From: Terriglobia bacterium
GTDB lineage: Bacteria; Acidobacteriota; Terriglobia; JAIQFV01
Reading direction: 5' to 3'
DNA: 64,000 nucleotides
Assembly (NCBI GenBank): GCA_028716525.1
Contig: JAQUPQ010000013.1
Coordinates: 26,385-90,384 of the forward strand
Positions within the stretch are counted from its first letter, which is position 1. The number at the start of each line of letters is the position of its first letter. The translations under genes were made by a program, and so were the position numbers. The notes beneath the pieces are model-generated. The model searched no databases, was not told where the DNA came from, and saw nothing but the letters and a program-made list of their open reading frames with translations. This document shows positions 19,291 through 29,240 of this stretch, piece after piece.

Positions 19291-21225
19291 ATGGATTATC
19301 GCGAACTTTTTACGGATGAGACAAAGACCACCGTGAGCCGCATTGGCGCCATCGAACATGTGGTCGGCGCCGTGTTTTTGATTTTGCTCGCCGGCTTTGG
19401 ATACCTGCAACTCATCCAACAAGGACGCTACACCGATCTGGCCGAGCGGAACCGCATCCGGACCATTCCCATGGTGGCCCCGCGCGGACGTATCTTGGAC
19501 CGGGATGGACGCGTCATTGTCGACAACCGGTCGTCATTCTCCATCGCCCTGCTCCGGGAAAATACCAAGAACCTTGAAACCAATTTGCCGGCGATCTCCG
19601 CCGGTTTGGAGCTGGACATCGCCGCGGTCCGCGAAGACATCAAGCGCTTCAAGACCACACCTTCTTTTCAGCCCATCATTATCAAGGAGGACGCTACCGA
19701 GGCGGACGTCGCCTTTGTGGACGCCCATCGGTTGGAGTATCCCGAATTGGAAATCATGATGGTGCCGCGTCGTGCCTACCCGAAGGACGGCCTGGCCGCC
19801 CATGTGCTCGGTTATGTCGGTGAGGTGTCCGCCGATATGCTGGAGAGCCATGACAATGCCGCATGGCAGCCGGGCGATCTGGTGGGCAAATCCGGCATCG
19901 AGAAGGAATACAACGATTTTCTGACGGGCAAGGACGGGTACAAGCGCGTCATCGTCAACAGCCGCGGCCGCGAAATGGGGCGCCTGGAACAGGTGGATCC
20001 CGTCCCGGGCAACGAACTGCGATTGACGATCGATTTGGACCTGCAACGAGTGGCGGAGCAGGAGTTGGGAGACCGCTCGGGCGCTGTGGTGGTCTTGAAT
20101 CCCCAGACCGGCGACGTACTCGCCATGGTCTCGCATCCGGATTTCGATCCCAATCAGTTTGCCGGCAAGATGACTCCCGCCGACTGGAACGCGCTCCAAG
20201 ACGATCCCCGCAAACCGCTGCTCAATCGCGCCCTGCAAGCTCGCTTCTCCCCGGGCTCGGTGTTCAAAGTCATCATGGCGGCGGCGGGCCTTGAAGCCGG
20301 CACCTTGAAGCCCGACACCACATATTATTGCGGCGGCACGGTGATGATGTACGGCACGCTGTTTCATTGCCATGGCGGCCACGGCCACGGCACGGTCGGT
20401 CTGCATCAGGCCATCGTCAACTCCTGCAATATTTTCTTTTATAACGTCGGCAAGTTGCTGGGAATCGATCGCATCAGTTATTACGCGCACAAGATGGGAT
20501 TGGGTGAGAAGACCGGTATTGATCTGCCCAATGAAGATCCCGGTTTGATTCCGTCTCCCGAATGGAAACTGAAGACCAAGTATCAACCGTGGTATCTGGG
20601 AGAAACCATCTCGGTGGCCATCGGACAGGGCCCCGTCGGTGTGACGCCGCTCCAATTGGTGCGTACCGTTTCGGGGATTGCTCTGGGCGGTGTGTTCCAC
20701 ACGCCGCGGGTGGTGACGTTGAATCAGAATGAAGGACTGAAGGGCGCCGCGGCGAATGCCTCGAATGAACGGTTTGCGCTCAAGCCCGAAACGGTGGATA
20801 TCATCAGCCGCGGCTTGTGGGGCGTGGTGAATGAAGGCGGGACGGGATTCGAAGCCCGCATTCCCGGTTACGACATATGCGGAAAGACCGGAACGGTGCA
20901 GGTGGTGGGAAGCGGGGCCAAAGTGAACCATGCCGCAGGATCGGAATTCGGCAATCACGGATGGTTTGTCGGATTTGCCCCCCGCGAGAATCCGGAAATT
21001 GCCGTGGCGGTGATCGTGGAACACGGGGGATACGGCGGCGATATTTCCGCACCCATCGCCCATGAGATTTTCAGAACCTACTTCATGAAGAAACAGGGGA
21101 AACAAACTCCGGGGACGGTCATTCAGTTGACGGCGCTCCACAAACCCGTCGCCGTGGAAGAGAATGTCGAGGCCGGAACGCCCGCGAACTTCGCCGATAA
21201 CACCAAGGGAGCGCACAAACCGTGA
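19291..21225 (+). CDS. mrdA: Penicillin-binding protein 2 (peptidoglycan transpeptidase)
   Basis: PBP dimer domain, SxxK (RFSPGSVFKVIMA), SCN (VNSCNIFF), KTGT (CGKTGTVQVVG); next to rodA. Confidence 0.96.
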   Translation: MDYRELFTDETKTTVSRIGAIEHVVGAVFLILLAGFGYLQLIQQGRYTDLAERNRIRTIPMVAPRGRILDRDGRVIVDNRSSFSIALLRENTKNLETNLPAISAGLELDIAAVREDIKRFKTTPSFQPIIIKEDATEADVAFVDAHRLEYPELEIMMVPRRAYPKDGLAAHVLGYVGEVSADMLESHDNAAWQPGDLVGKSGIEKEYNDFLTGKDGYKRVIVNSRGREMGRLEQVDPVPGNELRLTIDLDLQRVAEQELGDRSGAVVVLNPQTGDVLAMVSHPDFDPNQFAGKMTPADWNALQDDPRKPLLNRALQARFSPGSVFKVIMAAAGLEAGTLKPDTTYYCGGTVMMYGTLFHCHGGHGHGTVGLHQAIVNSCNIFFYNVGKLLGIDRISYYAHKMGLGEKTGIDLPNEDPGLIPSPEWKLKTKYQPWYLGETISVAIGQGPVGVTPLQLVRTVSGIALGGVFHTPRVVTLNQNEGLKGAAANASNERFALKPETVDIISRGLWGVVNEGGTGFEARIPGYDICGKTGTVQVVGSGAKVNHAAGSEFGNHGWFVGFAPRENPEIAVAVIVEHGGYGGDISAPIAHEIFRTYFMKKQGKQTPGTVIQLTALHKPVAVEENVEAGTPANFADNTKGAHKP

Positions 21226-21259
21226 GGCCGGATGGAAGGGAAAGTGGGATGGGAGCCCA

Positions 21260-22345
21260 GTGAGACGAAGAGCCTTAGCCGATTTTGATTGGTGGTTATT
21301 GCTGGCCGCGCTGGCGCTGGTGGCCATCGGGTTGTTGGAGATTTACAGCTCCACCGCTCATACCCGCTATGCCGGATTGCACATCCGCCAATTTTATTGG
21401 GTGCTGCTCGGCCTCGCCATCATGTGGACGGTGGTGTTCGTCGATTATCACTTGATCATTGAGCAAACACCGGTGCTGTATATAATCGGCGTCCTGATGC
21501 TGCTGGTCGTTTTGGTTGTCGGACAAACCATTTCGGGATCCAAGCGATGGCTGGGCTACGGAGCCTTCTCCATTCAGCCCGCCGAGATTTTCAAGATAAT
21601 TTTGATATTGACGCTGGCGCGTTACTTCAGTGAGCGGCGGTTGCGCACGCTGACCTGGGTGGACATGATGCAGGTGGGTGTCCTGGCGGCGATTCCTTTC
21701 GTTCTCATTCTGATGGAACCCGATCTGGGCACGGCACTGACCTTTTTCCCGATTCTCGGAGTGGGGCTGTGGTTGGGAGGAATTCGATGGAAGATGCTGG
21801 CGACCCTGGCCCTGGGGTTTGTCCTGATTCTTCCTTTGGGTTGGTTTGTCCTCAAACCCTATCAGCGCGCGCGACTGATGACCTTTACTCATTCGGACGC
21901 CGATCCGTTGGGGCGTGGATACCAGATCGCGCAATCCAAAATAGCCGTGGGATCGGGTGGACTTCTGGGCAAGGGCTTCCTTCAAGGCAGTCAAAACCGG
22001 CTGGGGTTTGTTCCTTACCGCCACACGGATTTCATTTTCTCGGTGGTCGGTGAAGAACAGGGCTTCCTGGGAGTGCTGGTGTCGCTGTTGTTGTTCATAT
22101 TTGTCATCTTCCGCTCCATTCAACATGCGCGCAGCGCCCGCGATCGATACGGGGTTTTTCTAGTGATGGGCGTGGCGGCGTTGCTGGCCTTTCACGTCGT
22201 GGTCAACGTGGGCATGGTCATCGGTCTCATGCCGGTCACCGGTATCCCTCTGCCCTTCGTGAGTTCCGGCGGATCGTCCATTCTTTCCACGTTCATGGCG
22301 TTGGGCCTGGTTCTCAACGTCCGCATGCGCCGCTACGCCAACTGA
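21260..22345 (+). CDS. rodA: Rod shape-determining protein RodA (SEDS family)
   Basis: GTG start at 21260: VRRRALADFDWWLLLAALALVAIGLLEIYSST...GSKRWLGYGAFSIQPAEIFKI...VTGIPLPFVSSGGSSILSTF. Confidence 0.95.
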   Translation: MRRRALADFDWWLLLAALALVAIGLLEIYSSTAHTRYAGLHIRQFYWVLLGLAIMWTVVFVDYHLIIEQTPVLYIIGVLMLLVVLVVGQTISGSKRWLGYGAFSIQPAEIFKIILILTLARYFSERRLRTLTWVDMMQVGVLAAIPFVLILMEPDLGTALTFFPILGVGLWLGGIRWKMLATLALGFVLILPLGWFVLKPYQRARLMTFTHSDADPLGRGYQIAQSKIAVGSGGLLGKGFLQGSQNRLGFVPYRHTDFIFSVVGEEQGFLGVLVSLLLFIFVIFRSIQHARSARDRYGVFLVMGVAALLAFHVVVNVGMVIGLMPVTGIPLPFVSSGGSSILSTFMALGLVLNVRMRRYAN

Positions 22346-22488
22346 ATTCCCGTCTTGCCTCTGCCCCGGGATTCATAAAATCACCTTGAATGGGAGGAGC
22401 CTGCAGCCCCTCGGCTTGCGGGCTCAGAGGGACTTCACCCGGAGATTCGGAGGCGAAGGAAACGCGTTGGGCTGCACAAAAATTATGC

Positions 22489-22515
22489 AATCCGGCCGCC
22501 GGATTTGAATATAAT
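22489..22515 (+). promoter_or_regulatory. Palindrome adjoining a TATAAT -10 element upstream of the radical SAM/RNase E-G pair
   Basis: AATCCGGC-C-GCCGGATT (22489-22505) followed by TATAAT (22510-22515). Confidence 0.4.
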
Positions 22516-22595
22516 AAGGCGTCCCCGGAGCGTCGAGTTCCGCCGGCAAAGGTGAGGCTTTGCTGAGCGGCTAAATTCATGAGGAAAGCATAGCC

Positions 22596-25487
22596 ATGTC
22601 TTCGATTTCTACCCTCGATCAGTTTCTCTCGCAGGTTGAGAAGCCCGTCCGTTACATGGGCGGAGAATGGAACCAGGTGGTCAAGGATCACGCCGCCGTG
22701 GACGTAACGATGGCCTTGTGTTTCCCCGACCTCTATGAAATCGGCATGTCGCATATGGGCGTGCGCATCCTTTATTCATTGCTCAACAAGCGGCCCGAGG
22801 TGGCCTTGGAACGCTGTTTTACCCCCTGGATCGACCTCATCGACCAGATGCGCGCTCGCGGCGTTCCCCTGTGCTCGCTCGAAACACACACCCCGCTGCG
22901 GCAGTTCGATCTTATCGGTTTCTCCCTGCAATATGAGATGTCGTTTACGAACATCCTGGTGATGCTGGACCTGGCCGGGATTCCCTTGCGCAGCGGCGAT
23001 CGGGACTTGAGTTTTCCTTTGGTGCTGGCCGGCGGTCCCGTGGCCATGGCGCCGGAACCCATCGGGGATTTCATCGACGCCTTCGTGATCGGCGACGGCG
23101 AAGAAACCCTCAACACGCTGATCGACCGCGTGAAGTGCTGGAAACGCGAGGGCGACGGATTGACCGCGCATGCCGACAAGACCGGGCTCTTGCGCGAACT
23201 CGCAAAAATTCCCGGGGTGTATGTTCCTGCTCTTTATGACGTGGTGGAGCATCCGTTGCATGGGTTGCAAGTGGTCGTGCCGCGGGAAAACGGAGAGCCG
23301 GTGCATGTTTCTTCGGGAGGGGACGCCAGGTTTTGGAATCCGCGAAGCCGGGATTCCGCGCCGCAAAACGCCGCGGCTCCACCCTTTCCGATTACGCGGT
23401 GTTACGTCAACAATATTTCCGACTATCCGTTTCCTTCCGATTTGATCGTGCCGTTTGGGGAAATTGTCCACGACCGCATCTCCGTGGAGATCGCTCGCGG
23501 GTGTCTTGACGGCTGCCGCTTCTGTCAGGCCGGTTATACCTATCGCCCGCTCCGGGAGCGGTCCATCGACGATATTGTCAATACCATCGTCCGGGCCAGC
23601 GAACAAACCGGCTTCGATGAAGCCACGATTGCTTCGCTCTCCACGGCCGATTACTCCTGCTTAAATCCGCTGCTCGAAAAACTGATGAATGAGCTGGAGC
23701 GTCGCAAGATTGCTTTGTCGCTCACCTCCATGCGGGCCGACTCGATCACCCCGGAAGTCACTTCCCAGATGAAACGCGTGCGCAAGACCGGGCTGACCAT
23801 TGCTCCGGAGGCCGGGACCCAGCGCATGCGCGACATCATCAATAAGAACATCACCGAGGAATCCGTGTTGAAGAGTGTGGCCACGGCTTTTGAGGCCGGT
23901 TGGGATTTGATCAAACTGTATTTCATGATCGGACTGCCGATGGAAACGGAAGCCGATGTTCGAGGAATTTTTGAACTCGGCAAAAAAGTCCGGGATCTGA
24001 GCAAACATTCCAAACGGTCGGTGAACGTCAATCTCTCGGCGTCTTCCTTTATTCCGAAATCGCACACCCCCTTCCAGTGGTTCGGTTTTTGTGATCTGGA
24101 GGAAATCAAGGAAAAGCAGCGTCTTCTGCGCTCCCTGTGCAAGCCGGCGCGCATTAATTTCAAGCATCATCATCCCGAGACCTCACAGATGGAGTGTGTG
24201 CTTTCGCGCGGCGACCGGCGCCTGGGCCGCGTTCTGGAGCGGGCGTTCCAAATGGGCTGCCGCTTTGACGGCTGGGACGATCAATTTCAATACGCCAAAT
24301 GGCTGGAGGCGTTTGAGCAGGAAGGAATCGACTATCGGCAATATCTCAAGCCCCTGCCGGTATTTGACAGTCCGGAATGGCGGCAGTCAAGCGAAATCGA
24401 GCGGCGGGACGGTGCGGCTTATATTCGGGCTCTTTCCAGCGTCAAAATCAAACCCCTGGAGGCCCAGGTCGATTGGACCCCATTGCCTTGGGATCATCTC
24501 GATAATCGCGTCGATAAGAAATTCATTGTGTGGGACTTGAAACGGAGTTTGCAAGCCCGGGTTTCGCCGACCTGCGGACCCGACTTGTGCTATAATTGCG
24601 GGCTGGAATGTGATTTTGGAGGAGTCGGCCCTGGCGTCCTCGCCTCTCAGGAATCAAAGGGCGGTGAAACCGGCGACGGCGACGGTCGAAAGCAGGTTTC
24701 GAGTGTTGCGGGAGAAGCTCCACCTCTCCTAAACGCCCCGAGCGATTTCGGAAATCGGAATCGTTATCGCGCCATGTTTTCGAAACTCGGGCGATCCAAA
24801 TTCTTGTCCCATCTGGATTTAATGCGGCTTGTTCAGCGCGCATTTCGACGCGCTGGAATCCCGCTAAGATATACGCAAGGTTTTCATCCGCAACCCGTGG
24901 TGGCCTTTGGTCCGGCCTTATCGGTGGGAATTGAAGGCGCCGCTGAAATTGTGGATTTCGAAGCAGGGATTTTGTTGGAGGAGGTTGAATTTCTTTCGGT
25001 CATCAACTCCGTTCTCCCTGACGGAGTGCGTTTCAGTCGGCTGAGGCCCATGGAATGGAATGCGCCCTCGGCCACTGCCATCGTCAAAGCAGCCCGTTAC
25101 AGCGTGGACTTGCAGTTGAACAGAGTGGCCGGCGCCGGCGATTCCGGCGACGGAAATCAGGGAGCGTGGGATGCGGAGAGCGTGGAGCGGCGATTGAACG
25201 ATTTTCGCGCCGCTGAACACTTCATCATCCAACGGCAGAAGAAGGATCGGACGGTCGCGACCGACCTCCGCTCATTCGTCCGAAGGGTCGAGTTAATTTC
25301 CGGCGACACAGAGTCGGGTTGCCTGCGCATCGAATTGGACATCGAGATGGGTGAGCGCGGCTCGGTGAAGCCACAAGAAGTTTTAAAATCAATTTTGAAT
25401 ATTTCAGACGAGAACTTTCACGCGATTCAGCGCCACGCGTTGTTCGCCGAACGAAATGGAACTTACATCCCGGCTTTTTCCAGTTAA
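22596..25487 (+). CDS. B12-binding-type radical SAM protein (TIGR03960-like) fused to a DUF2344/TIGR03936-like domain
   Basis: ARGCLDGCRFCQAGYTYRPLRERS radical SAM motif, C-terminal CGPDLCYNCGLEC cluster, then FSKLGRSKFLSHLDLMRLVQRAFRRAGIPLRYTQGFHPQPVVAFGPALSVGIEG typical of DUF2344. Confidence 0.9.
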   Translation: MSSISTLDQFLSQVEKPVRYMGGEWNQVVKDHAAVDVTMALCFPDLYEIGMSHMGVRILYSLLNKRPEVALERCFTPWIDLIDQMRARGVPLCSLETHTPLRQFDLIGFSLQYEMSFTNILVMLDLAGIPLRSGDRDLSFPLVLAGGPVAMAPEPIGDFIDAFVIGDGEETLNTLIDRVKCWKREGDGLTAHADKTGLLRELAKIPGVYVPALYDVVEHPLHGLQVVVPRENGEPVHVSSGGDARFWNPRSRDSAPQNAAAPPFPITRCYVNNISDYPFPSDLIVPFGEIVHDRISVEIARGCLDGCRFCQAGYTYRPLRERSIDDIVNTIVRASEQTGFDEATIASLSTADYSCLNPLLEKLMNELERRKIALSLTSMRADSITPEVTSQMKRVRKTGLTIAPEAGTQRMRDIINKNITEESVLKSVATAFEAGWDLIKLYFMIGLPMETEADVRGIFELGKKVRDLSKHSKRSVNVNLSASSFIPKSHTPFQWFGFCDLEEIKEKQRLLRSLCKPARINFKHHHPETSQMECVLSRGDRRLGRVLERAFQMGCRFDGWDDQFQYAKWLEAFEQEGIDYRQYLKPLPVFDSPEWRQSSEIERRDGAAYIRALSSVKIKPLEAQVDWTPLPWDHLDNRVDKKFIVWDLKRSLQARVSPTCGPDLCYNCGLECDFGGVGPGVLASQESKGGETGDGDGRKQVSSVAGEAPPLLNAPSDFGNRNRYRAMFSKLGRSKFLSHLDLMRLVQRAFRRAGIPLRYTQGFHPQPVVAFGPALSVGIEGAAEIVDFEAGILLEEVEFLSVINSVLPDGVRFSRLRPMEWNAPSATAIVKAARYSVDLQLNRVAGAGDSGDGNQGAWDAESVERRLNDFRAAEHFIIQRQKKDRTVATDLRSFVRRVELISGDTESGCLRIELDIEMGERGSVKPQEVLKSILNISDENFHAIQRHALFAERNGTYIPAFSS

Positions 25488-25846
25488 TTTCTGGAATCAG
25501 CTGTTCATTTTCTTGGAAGTGATTCTAAAGGCCCCAGCCGGTGGGCGATGGATTCACCTGCCCCGGCTGAACGCCCGCCTTCATGGAGGGCGAAGGCCTT
25601 CTTCCCCACGAGTGTGTGACTCCTCGCCCCGCGTGAGATTGCGGTCTTCCACGAAAAAAGTTCGTCATTTCACCCCGCCTGATCCGCCCCCGCTGGAGAG
25701 ACAACGATCCGCAGGGACGGGAGGCAGATCCACCCCAGACGGCCCTCAACGCATTCGAACCGGCTTCCGGTTTGAAAGTTCCTGTCTCGAGAGCGCTCGC
25801 CGGCGCACTTTGCAAACACGGCTGAGCCTCGGGAAGGAATTTTGTA

Positions 25847-28800
25847 ATGTCGAAGGAAATGATTATCGCCACGTCTCCCCAAGAGACGAAAGTAGCGATC
25901 CTCGAAGACGATCAACTGGTTGAAGTCCACATCGAACGGAGCCGCGAGCAAGCGCTCGTCGGATCCATCTATAAAGGCCGCGTCACTAAAGTCCTGCCCG
26001 GAATGCAGTCGGCGTTCGTCAACATCGGCTTGGAACGCGATGCTTTCCTCTATGTCTCCGACTTTTTTGAAGAATCCGGCGAACTGGACTCCCTCACCGC
26101 CGGGGTGGACGAGAAGATCGACAAGCTGGAGTTTTCCGGCCACGCAGTCGCAGGGAAAACGCCCTCGCCGGCTATCATCGAAATTCCCACCATAACGGAA
26201 AAAGCAGAGGCGCCCGGGCCGTCCACTCCTCGAGCGGCTGTGACTCCCATCGCGGAGTCCGCCGTGACCACACACCCTCCGGCTGTTCCAGAAAGTACGC
26301 CGGAGCCAACCAAGAGCCAGGCCGGTTCCAAAGAAACAGCTTCCCGGGGGCGCGATTTTGATCGCTCCGGCCCGGGTGGTCGTGGCCGCTTTGGACGACG
26401 CCGGGGTCGCCATCGATCTTGGGAACGGCGTCGCGAGGAAACACCAGCGCCTGGCGGGAATGCCCCGACGGCCGCCGCGCCTTCTCAACCTGTTCCCGGG
26501 ATCGCTGCAGCGCCACCTCCCCAAGTACATTCCGCAAGCGTTTTGACGCCCTTGCCGGGAGAATCCTTGTCAAAATTCAAATCTCCCTCGGAAGCGTCCC
26601 TCATCACGGAAACACCTTCTGAGAGGGCACACTCTTCGGAAGTTCAACCGGAAACTCCGAGCGCCACCACCGAAAATGCCCCTCAGCAAACGCCGGACGT
26701 GGAACGCGCTGCGCCGCCACAGATTTCCGAACAGGAGCCGGTCTCCGGGACATCAACGAGCCCGGAGGCACCAACAGAAGCACCGAGCGCGGCAGAACCC
26801 CCTTCGGGCGTCGAGCCTCAAATGGAGCCACAGGGTAAGGCTGCTGAGACAACGGCGGATCAAATCGAATCACCAACCCCGATTGAAGAAGCCGTGGTGG
26901 AGACTCCATCTGCGCCCAGCGCTGTCGAGAAATCCGTAGAAGCGGCTTCGGAGTTGAAAGAAGAGCAGGAAACAAAGCCGGAAGTCAGCGTCCCGACCGT
27001 TGCCGAAACTCCTGCTGAACAAACGAAAGAGGCACCGGCGATCTTGCAGGAAGCGGACACAGAACCAGTTGCTTTATCCGAACCCGCAGCGATTGAAGTT
27101 CCCGAGGGTGCCGCCCCGACCAGCCCGGAGGAAGGTGCGCCGACAATCCCGGTCGAGTTGTCGGCCTCTGACGAAAGTCCTTCGACACTTCCTTCGGAGG
27201 TGAAAGAGCCGCCGGAGATTTCCGGGGGTATACAGCCGGCTGAAGAAACAGAAGTTTCGAGTCCGGAGATAACCGCGCCGCCGGAAGAGACGGTGAGCCC
27301 TGAAGCCGCGCCCATCGAAGTAGCATCATTGGAAACTGCGGTCGAGCCCTCCACGGAGTCGACTCCGATCGTGTTGGTTACGCCCTCCACGCCTCCAGCC
27401 GCTGCCATTGAATCGTCGGAGACCCCGGTTGTTGAAACCGTGGACGAACAGGTTCTCGATGAGCTTCAGGAAGAGGCCGAGGCGCTGGTGGCTGAGGAGG
27501 AGGCCGAGCAGGTCGCAGCAGCCCCGGTCGGCGCGACCGCGCCTCGAGTGGCGGAGATCGAGCCCCCGCGTGAAGTGTACGGTCCCCCCACGCCCTACGC
27601 GTTTATGACGGGAGAGGAAAAAGCCGCCTACAATGCCGCCCGCGCCCGCACGCGATCTTCGGCAAAAATTGTGGACGGATCACGGCGTTTGACGGCGCCG
27701 CAGCCGCGCGAATACGGATATCCTCGTGGCCGTCGCGGTCGTCGCGGACGTCATCGCTACGGCGAGCGTCCCTCTCGGGAGTCGCGCGAGGGACAAGGCG
27801 CGGCTCGTGAAGAAAAGAAGGTTTCTCACCGGCCCTTGATTACGGACCTGCTTCGCGAAGGGCAGGAGATTCTTGTTCAGATTGCCAAAGAGCCGCTCGG
27901 AAAAAAAGGCGCGCGCATCACGTCCCACATTGCTTTGCCGGGGCGCTACCTGGTGTATATGCCGACCGTCGATCATATCGGCGTCTCGCGCAAAATCGGC
28001 ACCGATGAGGAACGCCAACGCCTGAAGCGGATCTTAAATGCCAATCGAGGTTCCATGCCCGGCGGATTTATTGTCCGTACAGCGGGAGAAGGCCGCGCCG
28101 AGGAGGAACTGAAACAGGACATCCGCTTCCTGGCGCAAACCTGGACCGATATCCGGTCGCACGCGGAGAAACGTTCGGCCCCGGCGCTGATGCATCGGGA
28201 TCTGGGCGTGTTGGAGCGCATCCTGCGTGACCAGTTGTCCGCAGAATTCACGGCCATCCGTATCGACAACGAAACGGAATACGCCAAAGTGCTGGATTTT
28301 GTGAATACGTTCCAGCCGGCTTTGGTCGGACGTGTGCGTTTGCACTTGAAGGACACCCCCATCTTTGAAGAGCACGGTATCGATCACGAAATTGAAAAAG
28401 CGCTCAAACCCAAGGTGTGGCTGAAATCCGGCGGATATATTGTCATTAACCAAACCGAGGCCATGGTGGCCATCGATGTGAACACCGGCAAGTTTGTGGG
28501 GAAAACCACGCGGCTCGAGGACACCATTGTCAAAACCAATATTGACGCCGCCAAAGAAGTGGCGCGCCAGGTGCGGCTGCGGGATATGGGCGGCATTATC
28601 GTGATCGATTTTATCGATATGGAGGAGCGAAAAAATCGCCAGAAGGTGATCCAGGCGTTGGAGGAGTCTATGCGCCGCGATCGCGCCCCCTCGAAAATTC
28701 TGGCGTTCAATGATTTTGGTTTGGTGGCGCTGACACGCAAACGCGTCAAGCAGTCTCTTGAAAAGAGCCTGCTGCAGTCCTGCCCCTACTGCCAGGGGCA

Positions 28801-29032
28801 CGGCATGATCAAGAGCCTTCAAACCGTCTGCTACGAAATTCAACAGGAAGCGAAAAAAATGGCGGGCGAGCTGGAGGGCCGCGAGATTCGTGTCCGCGTT
28901 CATCCCGAAGTGGCCAAGGCGCTTAAGACCACGGAGCAAACCGTGGTCCATGAAATCGAAGCGCATACGCGCAAGGACGTGATCATTAAATCCGATCCGG
29001 CAACGCACCAGGATCAGTTTGAAATCTTTTGA
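25847..29032 (+). CDS. Ribonuclease E/G family endoribonuclease with a large insertion in the S1 domain
   Basis: N-term IATSPQETKVAILEDDQLVEVHIERSREQALVGSIYKGRVTKVLPGMQSAFVNIGLERDAFLYVSD; core VAIDVNTGKFVG, GGIIVIDFIDM, SCPYCQGHG Zn-link. Confidence 0.95.
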   Translation: MSKEMIIATSPQETKVAILEDDQLVEVHIERSREQALVGSIYKGRVTKVLPGMQSAFVNIGLERDAFLYVSDFFEESGELDSLTAGVDEKIDKLEFSGHAVAGKTPSPAIIEIPTITEKAEAPGPSTPRAAVTPIAESAVTTHPPAVPESTPEPTKSQAGSKETASRGRDFDRSGPGGRGRFGRRRGRHRSWERRREETPAPGGNAPTAAAPSQPVPGIAAAPPPQVHSASVLTPLPGESLSKFKSPSEASLITETPSERAHSSEVQPETPSATTENAPQQTPDVERAAPPQISEQEPVSGTSTSPEAPTEAPSAAEPPSGVEPQMEPQGKAAETTADQIESPTPIEEAVVETPSAPSAVEKSVEAASELKEEQETKPEVSVPTVAETPAEQTKEAPAILQEADTEPVALSEPAAIEVPEGAAPTSPEEGAPTIPVELSASDESPSTLPSEVKEPPEISGGIQPAEETEVSSPEITAPPEETVSPEAAPIEVASLETAVEPSTESTPIVLVTPSTPPAAAIESSETPVVETVDEQVLDELQEEAEALVAEEEAEQVAAAPVGATAPRVAEIEPPREVYGPPTPYAFMTGEEKAAYNAARARTRSSAKIVDGSRRLTAPQPREYGYPRGRRGRRGRHRYGERPSRESREGQGAAREEKKVSHRPLITDLLREGQEILVQIAKEPLGKKGARITSHIALPGRYLVYMPTVDHIGVSRKIGTDEERQRLKRILNANRGSMPGGFIVRTAGEGRAEEELKQDIRFLAQTWTDIRSHAEKRSAPALMHRDLGVLERILRDQLSAEFTAIRIDNETEYAKVLDFVNTFQPALVGRVRLHLKDTPIFEEHGIDHEIEKALKPKVWLKSGGYIVINQTEAMVAIDVNTGKFVGKTTRLEDTIVKTNIDAAKEVARQVRLRDMGGIIVIDFIDMEERKNRQKVIQALEESMRRDRAPSKILAFNDFGLVALTRKRVKQSLEKSLLQSCPYCQGHGMIKSLQTVCYEIQQEAKKMAGELEGREIRVRVHPEVAKALKTTEQTVVHEIEAHTRKDVIIKSDPATHQDQFEIF

Positions 29033-29240
29033 GCCCCACCGAGGAGTGGACGCAGGATCACCTGTCGATTTTCCAGTAATGTTTCTTGGGGCCCAGGGTT
29101 GGCTGCTCAACGCATCCAACCCCTTTTCATTTTGAGAGACCGGGCGCTCTGAATCGATCACCGCATTTCCTTTGGAATTTTCTCCAAGGGTTTCTAGAAT
29201 ATCCCGCACGGACTTTCATTCCACGGCCCAGGAGTCCTCC

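Noticed and set aside
19534-21327. 597-aa minus-strand ORF opposite mrdA
   Set aside because: Shadow ORF in a high-GC coding region; the plus-strand PBP2 has all catalytic motifs, while the minus-strand product is His/Gln/Arg-rich with no family resemblance.
26860-27408. Ser/Gly/Val-rich 182-aa minus-strand ORF
   Set aside because: Product of the low-complexity E/P/A insert read in antisense; no independent evidence.
28034-29209. 391-aa minus-strand ORF opposite the RNase E/G catalytic core
   Set aside because: Antisense of a conserved catalytic domain.
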